A stretch of DNA of 64,000 nt from Mycobacterium sp. (lineage in GTDB: Bacteria; Actinomycetota; Actinomycetes; Mycobacteriales; Mycobacteriaceae), in NCBI GenBank assembly GCA_018882965.1, contig VEQY01000006.1:24871-88870 (forward strand), given 5' to 3'. The position numbers and the translations under genes are program-made. Every line of letters starts with the position of its first letter. Position 1 is the stretch's first letter. This document shows, in pieces, positions 52,903 through 62,084 of the stretch. Below the pieces are notes generated by a model, which had not been told where the DNA came from, did no database searches, and worked only from the letters and a program-made list of their open reading frames with translations.

Positions 52903-55038
52903 TCAGCGGAATCGTTTGAGCCGCAGGCTGTTGGCCACCACGAACAGGGACGACAGCGCCATCGCCGCGCCGGCGATCATCGGGTTGAGCAAGCCGAGCG
53001 CGGCGAGCGGAATCGCGGCGATGTTGTAGCCGAAAGCCCAGGCGAGGTTCTGCTTGATAGTGCGCAACGTGCGCGTCGAGAGCCGCAGCGCGACGGGCAC
53101 CGTGCGCAGGTCACCGCGTACCAGGGTGATGTCGCCGGCTTCGATCGCGGCGTCGGTGCCGGTACCCATCGCGATGCCGATGTCGGCGGCGGCCAGCGCC
53201 ACCGAATCGTTGACACCGTCACCGACCATCGCGACCCGTCGGCCGCGAGCCTGCAGATCGGCGATGACCGCTGCCTTCTGCCCGGGCAGGACACCCGCGA
53301 TGACATCGGCCGCGTCGATCCCGACCTGGGCGGCCACCCGGTCGGCCACGCTTTGGTCATCCCCGGTGAGCAGCATCGGCGTAATGCCCATGGCCCGCAG
53401 TTCACCGATGGCCTGCGCGCTGGTCGGCTTGATCGCGTCGGCCAGCCGGATCAGTCCGCGGCGCCGGCCCTGCCAGCTCACCGCCACCGTGGTCCACCCG
53501 GTACCTGCCGACCCTTCCGGTGCTCGCGCAACCAGCACTCCGACGCCATCGACGACGCCGCTGACTCCCATCCCGGGATCGCTGACGAATTCGGTGACCG
53601 TCGCCACCGGCAGGCCCCGCTGACGTGCCGCCGCGACGATCGCTGCCGCGACCGGGTGTTCGGAGGCCGCCTCCACTGCGGCCGCCCGGGCCAGCACGGT
53701 GTCGGCGTCCTCGCCGGGTTCGGCGACCACGGTCTGCACGCCCATGACCCCGGTTGTGACTGTGCCGGTCTTGTCCAGCACCACGGTGTCGATACCGGAC
53801 ACGTTCTCCAGCGCCGCGGGACGCTTGATCAGAACACCGAGCTGCGCCCCCCGGCCGGTACCGACCAGGATGGCCGTCGCAGTGGCCAGCCCCAGGGCAC
53901 ACGGGCAGGCGATGATCAATACCGCGACCGCCGCGGTGAAGGCCGCGGTCGCGGGCTGGCCGGTCGCCAACCAGCCGGCCAGAGTGACGGCCGCGAGCGC
54001 GAGGACAACCGGCACGAACACCGCCGACACCCGGTCGGCCAGCCGCTGGATGGCGGCCTTTCCGTTCTGAGCCTCGGCAACCATCCGACCCATCCGGGCC
54101 AACTGGGTGTCGGGACCGACCTGCTCGGCACGAACCGTGACCCGCCCATAGGTGTTCACCGAGCCGCCGAGCACCCGATCTCCGGGTCCGACGTCGACGG
54201 GCACCGACTCACCGGTCATCGCCGAGGAGTCCAGAGCGGTCGCACCCTCGACGACAACGCCGTCGGCGGCCACCCGCTCGCCGGGCCGAACCACGATGAC
54301 GTCACCGGCGACGAGTTCGCCGACCGGGATCCGGGTCTCGGTACCGTCGCGCACCACGGTCGCATCCTTGGCCGCCAGCGAGAGCAACGCGCGCAGGGCC
54401 GCGCCGGCCGAGCGCTTGGCCGCGGCCTCCGACCAACGGCCCGCCAGCAGGAACACCGTGACTACGGCGGCGACTTCGAAGTAGACGTGCTCGCCCAAAC
54501 CCCCCAGCAGCACGACCACCGACCACAGGTAGGCGGCCAGAGTTCCCAGTGACACAAGAGTGTCCATGGTCGACGTGCCGTGGCGGGCACTGCGCAGCGC
54601 GGCAGCGTGGAACGGGAAGCCGCCCCACGCCACGATCGGCGTGGTGAGAGCCAGCGCGAACCACTGCCAGCCGGGGAACTGCCACGGCATCACCATCGAC
54701 AGAGCGAGTACCGGCAGCGCCAGCGCGGCCGAGATGATCAGACGGCGGCGCAGCAGCCCGGCGGGCAGGTCGTGGCTGTGCTCGTGATCGCCGACGTGGT
54801 CTACTGCGTGATCCCGACGGTGACCGGCCGGAGCGATGATCGCGGCCCGGTAGCCGGCGGACTCCACCGCGCGGACGAGATCCGCGGGCGCGACGTCCGG
54901 ATCATGCTCGACATGGGCCTGCTCGACGGCGAGGTTGACCGACGCGTGCACCCCGCGAAGGCTGTTCAGCCCGCGCTCTACCCGGCTCGCGCAGGCCGCA
55001 CAGGTCACTCCGTTGAGCAGAAGGTCGGTGGTGGTCAT
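52903..55038 (-). CDS. Copper-type P1B ATPase
   Basis: 711 residues. N-terminal metal-binding domain GVTCAACASRVE (Cys-x2-Cys at 13-16). A His-rich linker (HRRDHAVDHVGDHEHSHD). CPC in the sixth helix (IIACPCALGLA near 380), phosphorylation site DKTGTVT near 425, HP dipeptide SEHPVAAA near 464, GDGVNDS near 597. The seventh/eighth helices have FGYN and MALSS, the Cu(I)-type ligands, so it most likely exports copper. It could be CtpA/CtpB/CtpV-like; I cannot choose. A TATGCT -10 lies 6 nt before the ATG under a CsoR/RicR-type palindrome. Confidence 0.94.
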   Translation of the reverse strand: MTTTDLLLNGVTCAACASRVERGLNSLRGVHASVNLAVEQAHVEHDPDVAPADLVRAVESAGYRAAIIAPAGHRRDHAVDHVGDHEHSHDLPAGLLRRRLIISAALALPVLALSMVMPWQFPGWQWFALALTTPIVAWGGFPFHAAALRSARHGTSTMDTLVSLGTLAAYLWSVVVLLGGLGEHVYFEVAAVVTVFLLAGRWSEAAAKRSAGAALRALLSLAAKDATVVRDGTETRIPVGELVAGDVIVVRPGERVAADGVVVEGATALDSSAMTGESVPVDVGPGDRVLGGSVNTYGRVTVRAEQVGPDTQLARMGRMVAEAQNGKAAIQRLADRVSAVFVPVVLALAAVTLAGWLATGQPATAAFTAAVAVLIIACPCALGLATATAILVGTGRGAQLGVLIKRPAALENVSGIDTVVLDKTGTVTTGVMGVQTVVAEPGEDADTVLARAAAVEAASEHPVAAAIVAAARQRGLPVATVTEFVSDPGMGVSGVVDGVGVLVARAPEGSAGTGWTTVAVSWQGRRRGLIRLADAIKPTSAQAIGELRAMGITPMLLTGDDQSVADRVAAQVGIDAADVIAGVLPGQKAAVIADLQARGRRVAMVGDGVNDSVALAAADIGIAMGTGTDAAIEAGDITLVRGDLRTVPVALRLSTRTLRTIKQNLAWAFGYNIAAIPLAALGLLNPMIAGAAMALSSLFVVANSLRLKRFR

Positions 55039-55048
55039 GCCCGGAGCA

Positions 55049-55063
55049 TACCCCTAGGGGGTA
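55049..55063. promoter_or_regulatory. CsoR/RicR-type copper operator
   Basis: TACCC-N5-GGGTA (55049-55063), a palindrome of the kind bound by copper-sensing CsoR-family repressors. It abuts the TATGCT -10 (complement of 55045-55050) of the ATPase gene and overlaps the 3' end of the preceding gene. Confidence 0.65.
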
Positions 55064-55311
55064 TATTCGGCAACCCGGCGGCGGCGCCGCAACCCGGCCA
55101 CGCCGAGGACCGCCAGCACGCCTGCGATCGTGGCGCAAACTAGGGCCAGGAACATCAGCGGCGGGTCGTAGACGACCGAGATGGTCGCGGGCTCACCATC
55201 GGTGACCGGTGCGATGTCAACCGGGCTCGATATCTGCGTCCAGCACAGGGCCGCCGCACCGGCGAACACGGCGGCGAGCACCAGTTGCACGACATGCCGC
55301 GCCGATCTCAC
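55054..55311 (-). CDS. small two-span membrane protein
   Basis: 85 residues: transmembrane helices at about 8-27 and 50-72 and a basic C-terminal tail (LRRRRRVAEYTP). A GTG start, 6 bp after the stop of the next upstream gene, suggests it belongs to the hem operon tail. Its last codons lie inside the copper operator. Function unknown. Confidence 0.72.
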   Translation of the reverse strand: MRSARHVVQLVLAAVFAGAAALCWTQISSPVDIAPVTDGEPATISVVYDPPLMFLALVCATIAGVLAVLGVAGLRRRRRVAEYTP

Positions 55312-55317
55312 AGGCGC

Positions 55318-55806
55318 TCAGGCCCTCGACTCGATCAGTTCGGTCAGCGCCGCGCGCAGCCCGGCGGGGTTGCGGGCCCAGGCCTGCACGTAGCGATCCT
55401 GGGTCAATTTGAGCCCGACGGCGGTGCGGCCCTTGGGGATCTCGCTGAGCTCACCGAGGGTCCTGCCCTCCTGCCACTTCTGCAACGGGCCACCGCGCTT
55501 GTCCTCCGGTTCCGGGCACAACGCGACGATCTGTTCGACCGGGAGTCTTTCGGTGCCCTCCCGCAGGGTCTCGGGCGTGAGCTCGACGACGGTGTGAATA
55601 CGTGCGGCCTTGACCTGGATCGCGAGGAAACCGGTCACGAGCACGAGGAACACCAGGGGGATCAGGGGCCGGAATCCCTCGCCGGTCCAATAGCCGATGA
55701 AGACCATCACCGCCGCCGAGAAGGGTCCGAAGAGCAGCCATGTCCAGCTCGCCCCGGGCTCGAAGAACAGCGGTTCGGAGTCCCCCCGCGCGGCACCCTC
55801 AGACAA
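55318..55806 (-). CDS. membrane protein of the hem operon
   Basis: About 162 residues: two transmembrane helices at about 20-65, then a soluble domain with strand-rich sequence (VVELTPETLREGTERLPVEQIVAL, GRTAVGLKLTQDRYVQAW). I chose a TTG at 55806 overlapping the preceding stop by 8 bp, since no ATG or GTG lies near. It resembles the Rv0513 position next to hemB. Function unknown. Confidence 0.75.
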   Translation of the reverse strand: MSEGAARGDSEPLFFEPGASWTWLLFGPFSAAVMVFIGYWTGEGFRPLIPLVFLVLVTGFLAIQVKAARIHTVVELTPETLREGTERLPVEQIVALCPEPEDKRGGPLQKWQEGRTLGELSEIPKGRTAVGLKLTQDRYVQAWARNPAGLRAALTELIESRA

Positions 55807-56281
55807 CGCCGCCTCCCGGGTCGGATCGGCCGGGCAGGGGGTCGGTCGGCTGGTTTCGACCACCGAACCAGGCTGCAACTGCCGGACGGCTCAGCAGCAG
55901 AGCCCCGGCAATGATGGGTAGCAGGCTCAGCAGCACGAGGATGTGGGTGCCGCCGAGGACCGCGGCGATCCCGACCACCACGACGATCGCCAACCCGAGG
56001 GCGACCGCCGCTCGACGGGACCGGGGATCGCCCCTGCCGACGCGGATCACCAGCATCCCCAGCCCCGCGCCGGCCGCGGCGAACACGACCCCGATGCCCC
56101 GGTAGAGCCGAAGAATGCCGTGGATGGCCTCGTCGGAGACCGACACCGGCGCGGCCTGGCGCAGCGTGCCGAAGCTGACCGTCAGGGTCAGCAGGCCGCC
56201 CAGCAACAGCATGACCGCCCCGATGAGCAGCAACCAGAATGCGACGCTGACCGCGGTGGGCCGGGAATCGGTGTCGGACAT
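55799..56281 (-). CDS. four-span membrane protein of the hem operon
   Basis: 160 residues with about four hydrophobic helices: AFWLLLIGAVMLLLGGLLTL, YRGIGVVFAAAGAGLGMLVI, AALGLAIVVVVGIAAVLGG-like and LVLLSLLPIIAGALLL. No motif. The ATG at 56281 follows the preceding stop by about 19 bp. Function unknown. Confidence 0.78.
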   Translation of the reverse strand: MSDTDSRPTAVSVAFWLLLIGAVMLLLGGLLTLTVSFGTLRQAAPVSVSDEAIHGILRLYRGIGVVFAAAGAGLGMLVIRVGRGDPRSRRAAVALGLAIVVVVGIAAVLGGTHILVLLSLLPIIAGALLLSRPAVAAWFGGRNQPTDPLPGRSDPGGGVV

Positions 56282-56300
56282 GATCGGCCAGCCTAGCGTT

Positions 56301-56708
56301 TCACCGGGTGAAGAACCGATTCGGCTCCGCACGATGCACCAGGTAGATGCCACCGCCGATGAGGACCGACCCGATGATGCCGGTGACTGCGAACACCACG
56401 GCGCCGACGGTGGGCCGGGGCACGCTGAACAGGCTCGCCGCGGTGTAGACCACGGTCGCCACCCCGCCCCCGGTCAGCAGCGTGCGGGTCCACCGGTAGC
56501 CGGACCGCAGCAGCAACAGCAACGTCGCGATGACCGCGCCGACGGCGACGAGGATCACCGTCGCCCCGCCCACCACCGCCGCCGAACGAGGGCTAGCCGG
56601 GTTGGTGAACACATCGACGATCTGCCCGATCAGGAGCAGGACCAAGGCCGCCGACCAGAGCCAGAACGCAGTGTCCACGTCGGCGGGGCGTACCGGACCC
56701 GGGTTCAT
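56301..56708 (-). CDS. four-span membrane protein downstream of hemB
   Basis: 135 residues: four hydrophobic helices (AFWLWSAALVLLLIGQIVDVF, AAVVGGATVILVAVGAVIATLLLLL, TLLTGGGVATVVYTAASLF, AVVFAVTGIIGSVLIGGGIYLV). The ATG overlaps the hemB stop (ATGA), so it is translationally coupled to heme synthesis. A paralogue-like companion follows it. Function unknown. Confidence 0.8.
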   Translation of the reverse strand: MNPGPVRPADVDTAFWLWSAALVLLLIGQIVDVFTNPASPRSAAVVGGATVILVAVGAVIATLLLLLRSGYRWTRTLLTGGGVATVVYTAASLFSVPRPTVGAVVFAVTGIIGSVLIGGGIYLVHRAEPNRFFTR

Positions 56709-57682
56709 GCCAGCCAGCCCGCGACCTCAGCCGCCCAGTAGGACAGCACGATGTCGGCACCGGCCCGCCGGATACTGGTCAGCGACTCCAGCACGGCGGC
56801 GCGCCGGTCCAGCCAGCCGTTGGCCGCCGCGGCGCTGATCATCGCGTACTCCCCCGAGACCTGGTAGGCCGCGACCGGCACCGGCGCGATCTCCGCGGCG
56901 GCGGCGACGACGTCAAGGTAACCCAGGGCGGGCTTGACCATCACCATGTCGGCCCCCTCGTCGAGGTCCAACATGATCTCCCGGATCGCCTCGCGACCGT
57001 TCCCGCTGTCCTGCTGGTAAGTCCGCCGGTCACCGACGAGCGACGAGGACACCGCTTCCCGGAACGGGCCGTAGAGGGCCGAGGCGAACTTGGCGGCGTA
57101 GGCCAGGATCGCCACGCCGGTGAAGCCCGCGGCGTCCAGACCGTCGCGGATCGCGGCGACCTGCCCGTCCATCATTCCGCTCGGGCCGACGACGTGGGCG
57201 CCGGCCGTCGCCTGTGCGACGGCGAGTTCGGCATAGCGCGCGGTGGTGGCGTCGTTGTCGACGCGGCCCTGCGCATCGAGAACCCCGCAGTGCCCGTGGT
57301 CGGTGAACTCGTCCAGGCAGGTGTCGGCCATCAGCACGGTTGCGTCACCCAGATCGGCGGCCAGGTCCTGCAACGCGGTGTTGAGGATCCCGTCGGGACG
57401 CACCCCGGCGGAACCGGTGGCGTCCTTGTCCTCGGCACGCGGCACCCCGAAGATCATCAGCCCGCCCACCCCGGCGGCCACGGCCTCGCTCGCCGCCGCG
57501 CGCAGGGAGTCGCGGGTGTGCTGCACGACCCCCGGCATGCCGGCTATCGGACGTGGCTCGGCCACGTCCGCGACGAACATCGGCAGCACCAGCTGCCGCG
57601 GCTCCAACGAGGTCTCGGCGACCAGGCGGCGCATCGCCGGGGTGCCGCGCAACCGACGGGGACGGTGCCGGGGAAAGGTCAT
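56705..57682 (-). CDS. hemB: Delta-aminolevulinic acid dehydratase
   Basis: 325 residues, joining two aminolevulinates into porphobilinogen. The metal-binding segment is DTCLDEFTDHGHCGVL near 119-134, a cysteine-bearing zinc-type site. The first Lys is in AYAAKFASALYGPFREA near 195-211 and the Schiff-base Lys in VMVKPALGYLDV near 246-257. Start codon ATG; its stop overlaps the next membrane gene. Corresponds to Rv0512. Confidence 0.96.
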   Translation of the reverse strand: MTFPRHRPRRLRGTPAMRRLVAETSLEPRQLVLPMFVADVAEPRPIAGMPGVVQHTRDSLRAAASEAVAAGVGGLMIFGVPRAEDKDATGSAGVRPDGILNTALQDLAADLGDATVLMADTCLDEFTDHGHCGVLDAQGRVDNDATTARYAELAVAQATAGAHVVGPSGMMDGQVAAIRDGLDAAGFTGVAILAYAAKFASALYGPFREAVSSSLVGDRRTYQQDSGNGREAIREIMLDLDEGADMVMVKPALGYLDVVAAAAEIAPVPVAAYQVSGEYAMISAAAANGWLDRRAAVLESLTSIRRAGADIVLSYWAAEVAGWLA

Positions 57683-57688
57683 CGCGGA

Positions 57689-59320
57689 CTAACGGCGACG
57701 GCTCTTCTTGCGTGGCGGCGGCAGCGCTCCCTCGGCACGCAGCCGCGCGGCGTGCTCGGCCAGCGCGTCCACCAGCGGCCCCACCGCGGCGGTCTCGGGC
57801 TGCACGTCGACGCGCAGACCGAACTCGGCCGCGGTCTCGGCGGTCTTCGGGCCGATGCACGCGACGATGGTGCGCGCGTGCGGCTTCCCGGCGATGCCGA
57901 CCAAGTTGCGCACCGTGGAACTGGAGGTGAAGCAGACCGCATCGAAGCCGCCCGTCTTGATCATCTCCCGGGTCTCAGCCGGCGGCGGGGCGGCCCGCAC
58001 GGTGCGGTAGGCGGTCACGTCCTCGATCTCCCAGCCGCGCTCACGCAGGCCCTCGGCGAGGGTCTCGGTCGCGATGTCGGCCCGCGGCAGCAGCACCCGG
58101 TTGACGGGATCGAACACGCTGTCGTAGTCGGGGAACTCCTCCAGCAATCCCAGCGAGGACTGTTCGCCGGAGGGAACCAACTCGGGATAGATGCCGAAGG
58201 CACGGACCCGCTCCGCCGTCGACTCTCCGACGCAGGCGATCTTCACACCCGAGAAAGCGCGGGCGTCGAGACCGAACTCGTTGAATTTCTCCCACACCGC
58301 GCGGACGGCGTTGGTCGAGGTGAAGACCACCCACTGGTAGCGGCCGTCGACGAGGCCCTTGACCGCACGTTCCATCTGGGCCGGGCTGCGCGGCGGCTCG
58401 ACGGCGATGGTGGGCACCTCGATCGGCAGCGCACCATGGCTGATCAGCCGCTCACTCATCTCGCCGGCCTGCTCCTTGGTCCGGGGCACCAGCACCGTCC
58501 AGCCGTAGAGCGAACGGCTCTCCCACCAGTTCAGCTTCGCGCGCTGCAGCGCCGCCCGACCGATGGTGACCACCAGCGGGCCGGCCAGTGGGCCGGCCGG
58601 GTCGCTGGAACCCAGCGTCGCCCGGTCGGTCAGGCCCACCAGCGTCGACTCCACCGAGCGCTGGGCACAGGTGGTGCCGCCCGCGGTCACGACGCACGGG
58701 GTCGACTCGGCAAGGCCGTAATCGATGAGGGTCCGAGCGGCCTCCGGCAGGTGCGCGGCGGCGGCGGTCAGGATCAGCGGTCCCGGGGCGGCCGCCAGTG
58801 CGGCCCAGTCGACTGCGCCCCGGACATCGGCGACGGTGTGGGTGGACCCCAACGGCAACCCCGCGTAGGTCGGCACGGCCACCGTGGGCGGCAGACCCGG
58901 CACGATCTCGAACGTCAGGTGGGTGCGCGCCATCGCGTTGACCTCAGCGATCACCGCGTCAACCGACAGCGGGTCGCCGGCGACCAGACGGACCACGTCC
59001 ACCCCGGACTTGGCCTCTGCCGCCAGGGTCTTGGCCACCTCGGCGGGCTCTCCCAGGGCGGGACGAATGTCGGGCGCCGCCGTCACCTCGGTGGCCTCGG
59101 CTGCCGTGGGACCGGCTGCGGGCGGAAGGTCGGCGCCGACCAGATCCAGCACCGCCTGCGGCACGTCCGGGTCGGTGAACACCACCGCGGCCCTGGTCAG
59201 CACGGCGCGGGCGCGCGACGTCAGCAGACCGGGGTCTCCCGGGCCCGCGCCGACGAACGTGACACGTCCGGGCTTGACCTTGCGCCCTCTGCCGGCCGAG
59301 TGACCGGCCTGACCCTTCAT
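57689..59320 (-). CDS. hemD: Uroporphyrinogen-III methyltransferase/synthase fusion
   Basis: 543 residues. The N-terminal half has a SUMT/CobA fold: VTFVGAGPGDPGLLT near 20-34, VVRLVAGDPLSVDA near 107-120, EIVPGLPPTVAVPTYAGLPLG near 140-160. The C-terminal half is uroporphyrinogen-III synthase: VLVPRTKEQAGEMSERL near 271, VVFTSTNAVRAVWEKF near 328, KIACVGESTAERVRAFG near 352, and FTSSSTVRN near 460. It closes and flips ring D in heme synthesis; methyltransferase activity would lead to siroheme or cobalamin. ATG at 59320 was chosen; GTG two codons earlier is possible. Ends in a basic tail (PPPRKKSRRR). Corresponds to Rv0511. Confidence 0.94.
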   Translation of the reverse strand: MKGQAGHSAGRGRKVKPGRVTFVGAGPGDPGLLTSRARAVLTRAAVVFTDPDVPQAVLDLVGADLPPAAGPTAAEATEVTAAPDIRPALGEPAEVAKTLAAEAKSGVDVVRLVAGDPLSVDAVIAEVNAMARTHLTFEIVPGLPPTVAVPTYAGLPLGSTHTVADVRGAVDWAALAAAPGPLILTAAAAHLPEAARTLIDYGLAESTPCVVTAGGTTCAQRSVESTLVGLTDRATLGSSDPAGPLAGPLVVTIGRAALQRAKLNWWESRSLYGWTVLVPRTKEQAGEMSERLISHGALPIEVPTIAVEPPRSPAQMERAVKGLVDGRYQWVVFTSTNAVRAVWEKFNEFGLDARAFSGVKIACVGESTAERVRAFGIYPELVPSGEQSSLGLLEEFPDYDSVFDPVNRVLLPRADIATETLAEGLRERGWEIEDVTAYRTVRAAPPPAETREMIKTGGFDAVCFTSSSTVRNLVGIAGKPHARTIVACIGPKTAETAAEFGLRVDVQPETAAVGPLVDALAEHAARLRAEGALPPPRKKSRRR

Positions 59321-59351
59321 GCTCACTGCCGCCCTACCCCTCGTTACGGAG

Positions 59352-60293
59352 TTACTTCGCCATGACCTCGCGCGCACCGAGTTCGACCAGCTCCGCAGCG
59401 ACCGCGAGCCCCAGCTCAGCGGACCGACCGGGCGTGCCGATTCCGGACGCGCGGATCACGTCGGATCCGTCCACTGCCGCCACGCATGCACGCAGCGACA
59501 ACTCCTCGAAGACGTTGCCGTCCTCATCGATGGACTCGACCACCTCGGCGATCGCGCCCACCGGTGCGGAGCAGCCCGCCTCCAGGTCAGCGAGCAGGAC
59601 CCGCTCGGCCGTGACCGCAGCGCGGGAGTCGGAGTCGTCAAACTCCGCCAACAGCGCCGCCAGCCCGGAATCAGCCGCGCGGCATTCCACTGCGAGCGCT
59701 CCTTGCGCCGGCGCCGGCATCATCTGCACCGGCTCCAGGGTCTCGGTGACGACATCCAGCCGCCCGAGGCGGACCAGGCCCGCCCGGGCAACCACGATGG
59801 CGTCGATCTCGCTGTTGCTCACCTTGTTCAACCTGGTATCAAGGTTGCCCCGAAGGGGGCGGATTTCCAAACCGAGACCCAGTGCTCTAAGCTGCGCGGC
59901 CCTCCGCACCGACGACGTGCCGATGACCGAGCCCGCGGGGAGCTGTCCGAGCACCAGCCCGTCCCGGGCGACGAGCGCGTCGCGGGCGTCCTCACGGCGC
60001 GGGATGGCGGCGATGACGAACCTCTCATCGGGCGCCGTCGGCAGGTCTTTGTAGGAGTGCACCGCCATGTCGACCCGGCCGGCCGCGATCGCCTCCCGCA
60101 GCGCGGCGCTGAACACACCGACGCCGATCTCGGCGATCGGACCGCCCGAGCGGTCACCGTCGGTGCTGACGATCACCAGTTCCGCGGGATGCCCGCGCTG
60201 GACCAGAAGATCCCGAACGGTGGCAGCCTGGGTGGTGGCCAGCAGGCTGCCCCGGGTGCCGATCCGGATGACCGAATCGCTGGTGCCCTGCAA
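59352..60293 (-). CDS. hemC: Porphobilinogen deaminase
   Basis: 313 residues, polymerising four porphobilinogens into hydroxymethylbilane. Starts near [23 protein letters not shown] near 78-85; [11 protein letters not shown] near 126-136; the dipyrromethane-cofactor Cys is in [11 protein letters not shown] near 237-247. The hemA stop is 5 bp upstream. Corresponds to Rv0510. Confidence 0.96.
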   Translation of the reverse strand: MQGTSDSVIRIGTRGSLLATTQAATVRDLLVQRGHPAELVIVSTDGDRSGGPIAEIGVGVFSAALREAIAAGRVDMAVHSYKDLPTAPDERFVIAAIPRREDARDALVARDGLVLGQLPAGSVIGTSSVRRAAQLRALGLGLEIRPLRGNLDTRLNKVSNSEIDAIVVARAGLVRLGRLDVVTETLEPVQMMPAPAQGALAVECRAADSGLAALLAEFDDSDSRAAVTAERVLLADLEAGCSAPVGAIAEVVESIDEDGNVFEELSLRACVAAVDGSDVIRASGIGTPGRSAELGLAVAAELVELGAREVMAK

Positions 60294-60298
60294 TCGCC

Positions 60299-61681
60299 CT
60301 ACTCGTTGCTACCGGGGTGCCCGGCGGCGGTTTCCGCAGAAGGCGGGATCTCACTGGCCGCCAGCGCTTCGACGACTCTCGGGTCGAGTTCGAACAGTTC
60401 GCGCAGTGCTTCGGCGTAGCTGTGCGCGCCCGGCGCGTCGGCAAGCTGCTTGACGCGCACGGTCGGGGCATGAAGGAGCTTGTCGACCACTCTGCGGACC
60501 ATCCGCGCGATCTCGTGCCGATGGTCCTCCGCTAGGCCGGGCAGGCGGTTCTCCAACCGCAGCAATTCCGCACCCACGACGTCGGCGGCCCGCTGTCGCA
60601 ACGCCGTCACCGTGGGGATGACCTCGGCGACACGCTGGCTGGCAAGGTAGTCGGCGACCTCGGCGCCGACGATCCGGCGGGCCGACTCGGCGTCGGTGAC
60701 GGCGGCCTGCGCCGACGGCTCCCGCTGCACACGTTCCATGTCGATCATCGCGACGCCGGGCAGCCCGGCCACCGCCGGATCGATGTCGCGGGGCATACCG
60801 AGGTCGCAGAGCACCAGCGGCACGGAGGGGTCTTCGCGGGACTCGTCACGAAGCTCGGTGGCCAGCGCCCGGTGCACATCGGCCAGCGACACCACCGGAC
60901 GCACCGATCCGGTGCAGCTGATCACGATGTCCGCCTCGGCCATGGCGACGGGCAGCGTGTCGAGGGAGGCGGCCTCGGCGAGAACACCGTGCTCGGCGAC
61001 AGAGCGGGCCAATCGCTGCGCACGCGGCAGCGACCGGTTCACGATGGTGATCCGCCGCACCCCCGCCCGAACCAGATGCGCGGCCGACAGGGCGCCCATC
61101 GAGCCGGCGCCGACGACCGTGGCGGTCCGCCCCGCCAGGGCGTCACCGCCGAGCTGGGCTGCGGCGATGTCCAGCGCGACGGACACCACGCTGGCACCCG
61201 CGGCGTCGATCGCGGTCTCGGCGTGCACCCTCTTGCCGACCGCCCGTGCCCGCTGGACGAGGTCGTGCAGGACCCGACCCACCGAGCGGTTGGCCTCCGC
61301 GCCGGCGTAAGCGCGCCGGACCTGCCCGAGCACCTGCTGCTCGCCGATCACCGCGCTGTCCAGGCCGCTGGCGACGGTGAACAGGTGCTCCACCGCGGCG
61401 TCGCTGTAGCGAACATAGGCGTGCCGGGTGAGATCGCCGATCGAGAGTCCGGAACGCTCAGCCAGGACCTGCCCGATCGCGGAGAGGCCGCCGTGGAACG
61501 CCTCCACGACCGCGTAGACCTCCACCCGGTTGCAGGTGGACAGCAGCATGGCTTCGCTGACCAGCGGCGATTCCAGGATCCGGGCGACAAGCTTGGAGTG
61601 CTCGGACTCGTCGGCGGTCAGTTGCTCGAGAACCGATACCGGCGCACTGCGGTGAGACACCCCGAAGACCAGGACGCTCAC
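60299..61681 (-). CDS. hemA: Glutamyl-tRNA reductase
   Basis: 460 residues, making glutamate-1-semialdehyde from charged tRNA-Glu with NADPH. The catalytic Cys is in [20 protein letters not shown] near 46-65. [11 protein letters not shown] near 111-121 and NADPH motif [12 protein letters not shown] near 182-193 are present. The C-terminal dimerisation helix is present; the tail after about 440 is disordered. GTG start. First gene of the hemACDB operon; a 17 bp hairpin lies in its leader. Corresponds to Rv0509. Confidence 0.96.
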   Translation of the reverse strand: MSVLVFGVSHRSAPVSVLEQLTADESEHSKLVARILESPLVSEAMLLSTCNRVEVYAVVEAFHGGLSAIGQVLAERSGLSIGDLTRHAYVRYSDAAVEHLFTVASGLDSAVIGEQQVLGQVRRAYAGAEANRSVGRVLHDLVQRARAVGKRVHAETAIDAAGASVVSVALDIAAAQLGGDALAGRTATVVGAGSMGALSAAHLVRAGVRRITIVNRSLPRAQRLARSVAEHGVLAEAASLDTLPVAMAEADIVISCTGSVRPVVSLADVHRALATELRDESREDPSVPLVLCDLGMPRDIDPAVAGLPGVAMIDMERVQREPSAQAAVTDAESARRIVGAEVADYLASQRVAEVIPTVTALRQRAADVVGAELLRLENRLPGLAEDHRHEIARMVRRVVDKLLHAPTVRVKQLADAPGAHSYAEALRELFELDPRVVEALAASEIPPSAETAAGHPGSNE

Positions 61682-61705
61682 TGATCACCCCGCTACCGTC
61701 GGTTA

Positions 61706-61722
61706 CCGGTGGGAACCACCGG
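61706..61722. promoter_or_regulatory. Inverted repeat in the hemA leader
   Basis: CCGGTGG-GAA-CCACCGG, a perfect 7 bp inverted repeat, 25-41 bp upstream of the hemA start. It could be an operator or an RNA hairpin near the ribosome site. The rest of 61682-61785 shows nothing else clear. Confidence 0.55.
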
Positions 61723-61785
61723 CTGGGAAACTTACTCCCCACGCTAGGCCGTCCGCAGCGGAGTAGCCAAATTCCGGCGAGGTGG

Positions 61786-62049
61786 TCACCGGTTCGTGAC
61801 GTCCAGGCGCAATCGCTCCTCGTCGATGTCCCAGTAGCTGTGTTCCCGGCCGTCGAGCAGAACCACCGGCAGGCGGTCCCCGAACTCGGCTCTGAGGCCG
61901 GGATTACCCGCCGCGGCGGCAACGTCGACGTCGGTGCATGCCAGGTCGAATCCGAGCTCGGCAGCCAGTTCGGCCAGCCGCCGATGCACCGCGGCGCAGA
62001 CGGTGCAGCCCTGGCGGGTCAGGAGGTCGACATGTGCCCTGCTCATCAC
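61786..62049 (-). CDS. glutaredoxin-like protein
   Basis: 87 residues with a thioredoxin/glutaredoxin fold: [19 protein letters not shown] with Cys-x2-Cys near 15-18, then the [30 protein letters not shown] segment containing the cis-Pro (LPVV). It is a DUF836-type redox protein. It precedes hemA on the same strand, about 104 bp away. Corresponds to Rv0508 by position. Confidence 0.9.
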   Translation of the reverse strand: MMSRAHVDLLTRQGCTVCAAVHRRLAELAAELGFDLACTDVDVAAAAGNPGLRAEFGDRLPVVLLDGREHSYWDIDEERLRLDVTNR

Positions 62050-62071
62050 GGGTCAGTCTGTCACCCCCGGA

Positions 62072-62077
62072 TAGGCT
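62072..62077 (+). promoter_or_regulatory. -10 element of serB1 (leaderless)
   Basis: TAGGCT followed by 7 nt and GTG at 62085. Confidence 0.55.
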
Positions 62078-62084
62078 GTGCGGC

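Noticed and set aside
57194..59365. Open frame of over 700 codons on the plus strand across hemB and hemD
   Set aside because: It is antisense to two well-conserved heme genes and encodes Arg/Gly/His-rich low-complexity sequence, a usual effect of high GC.
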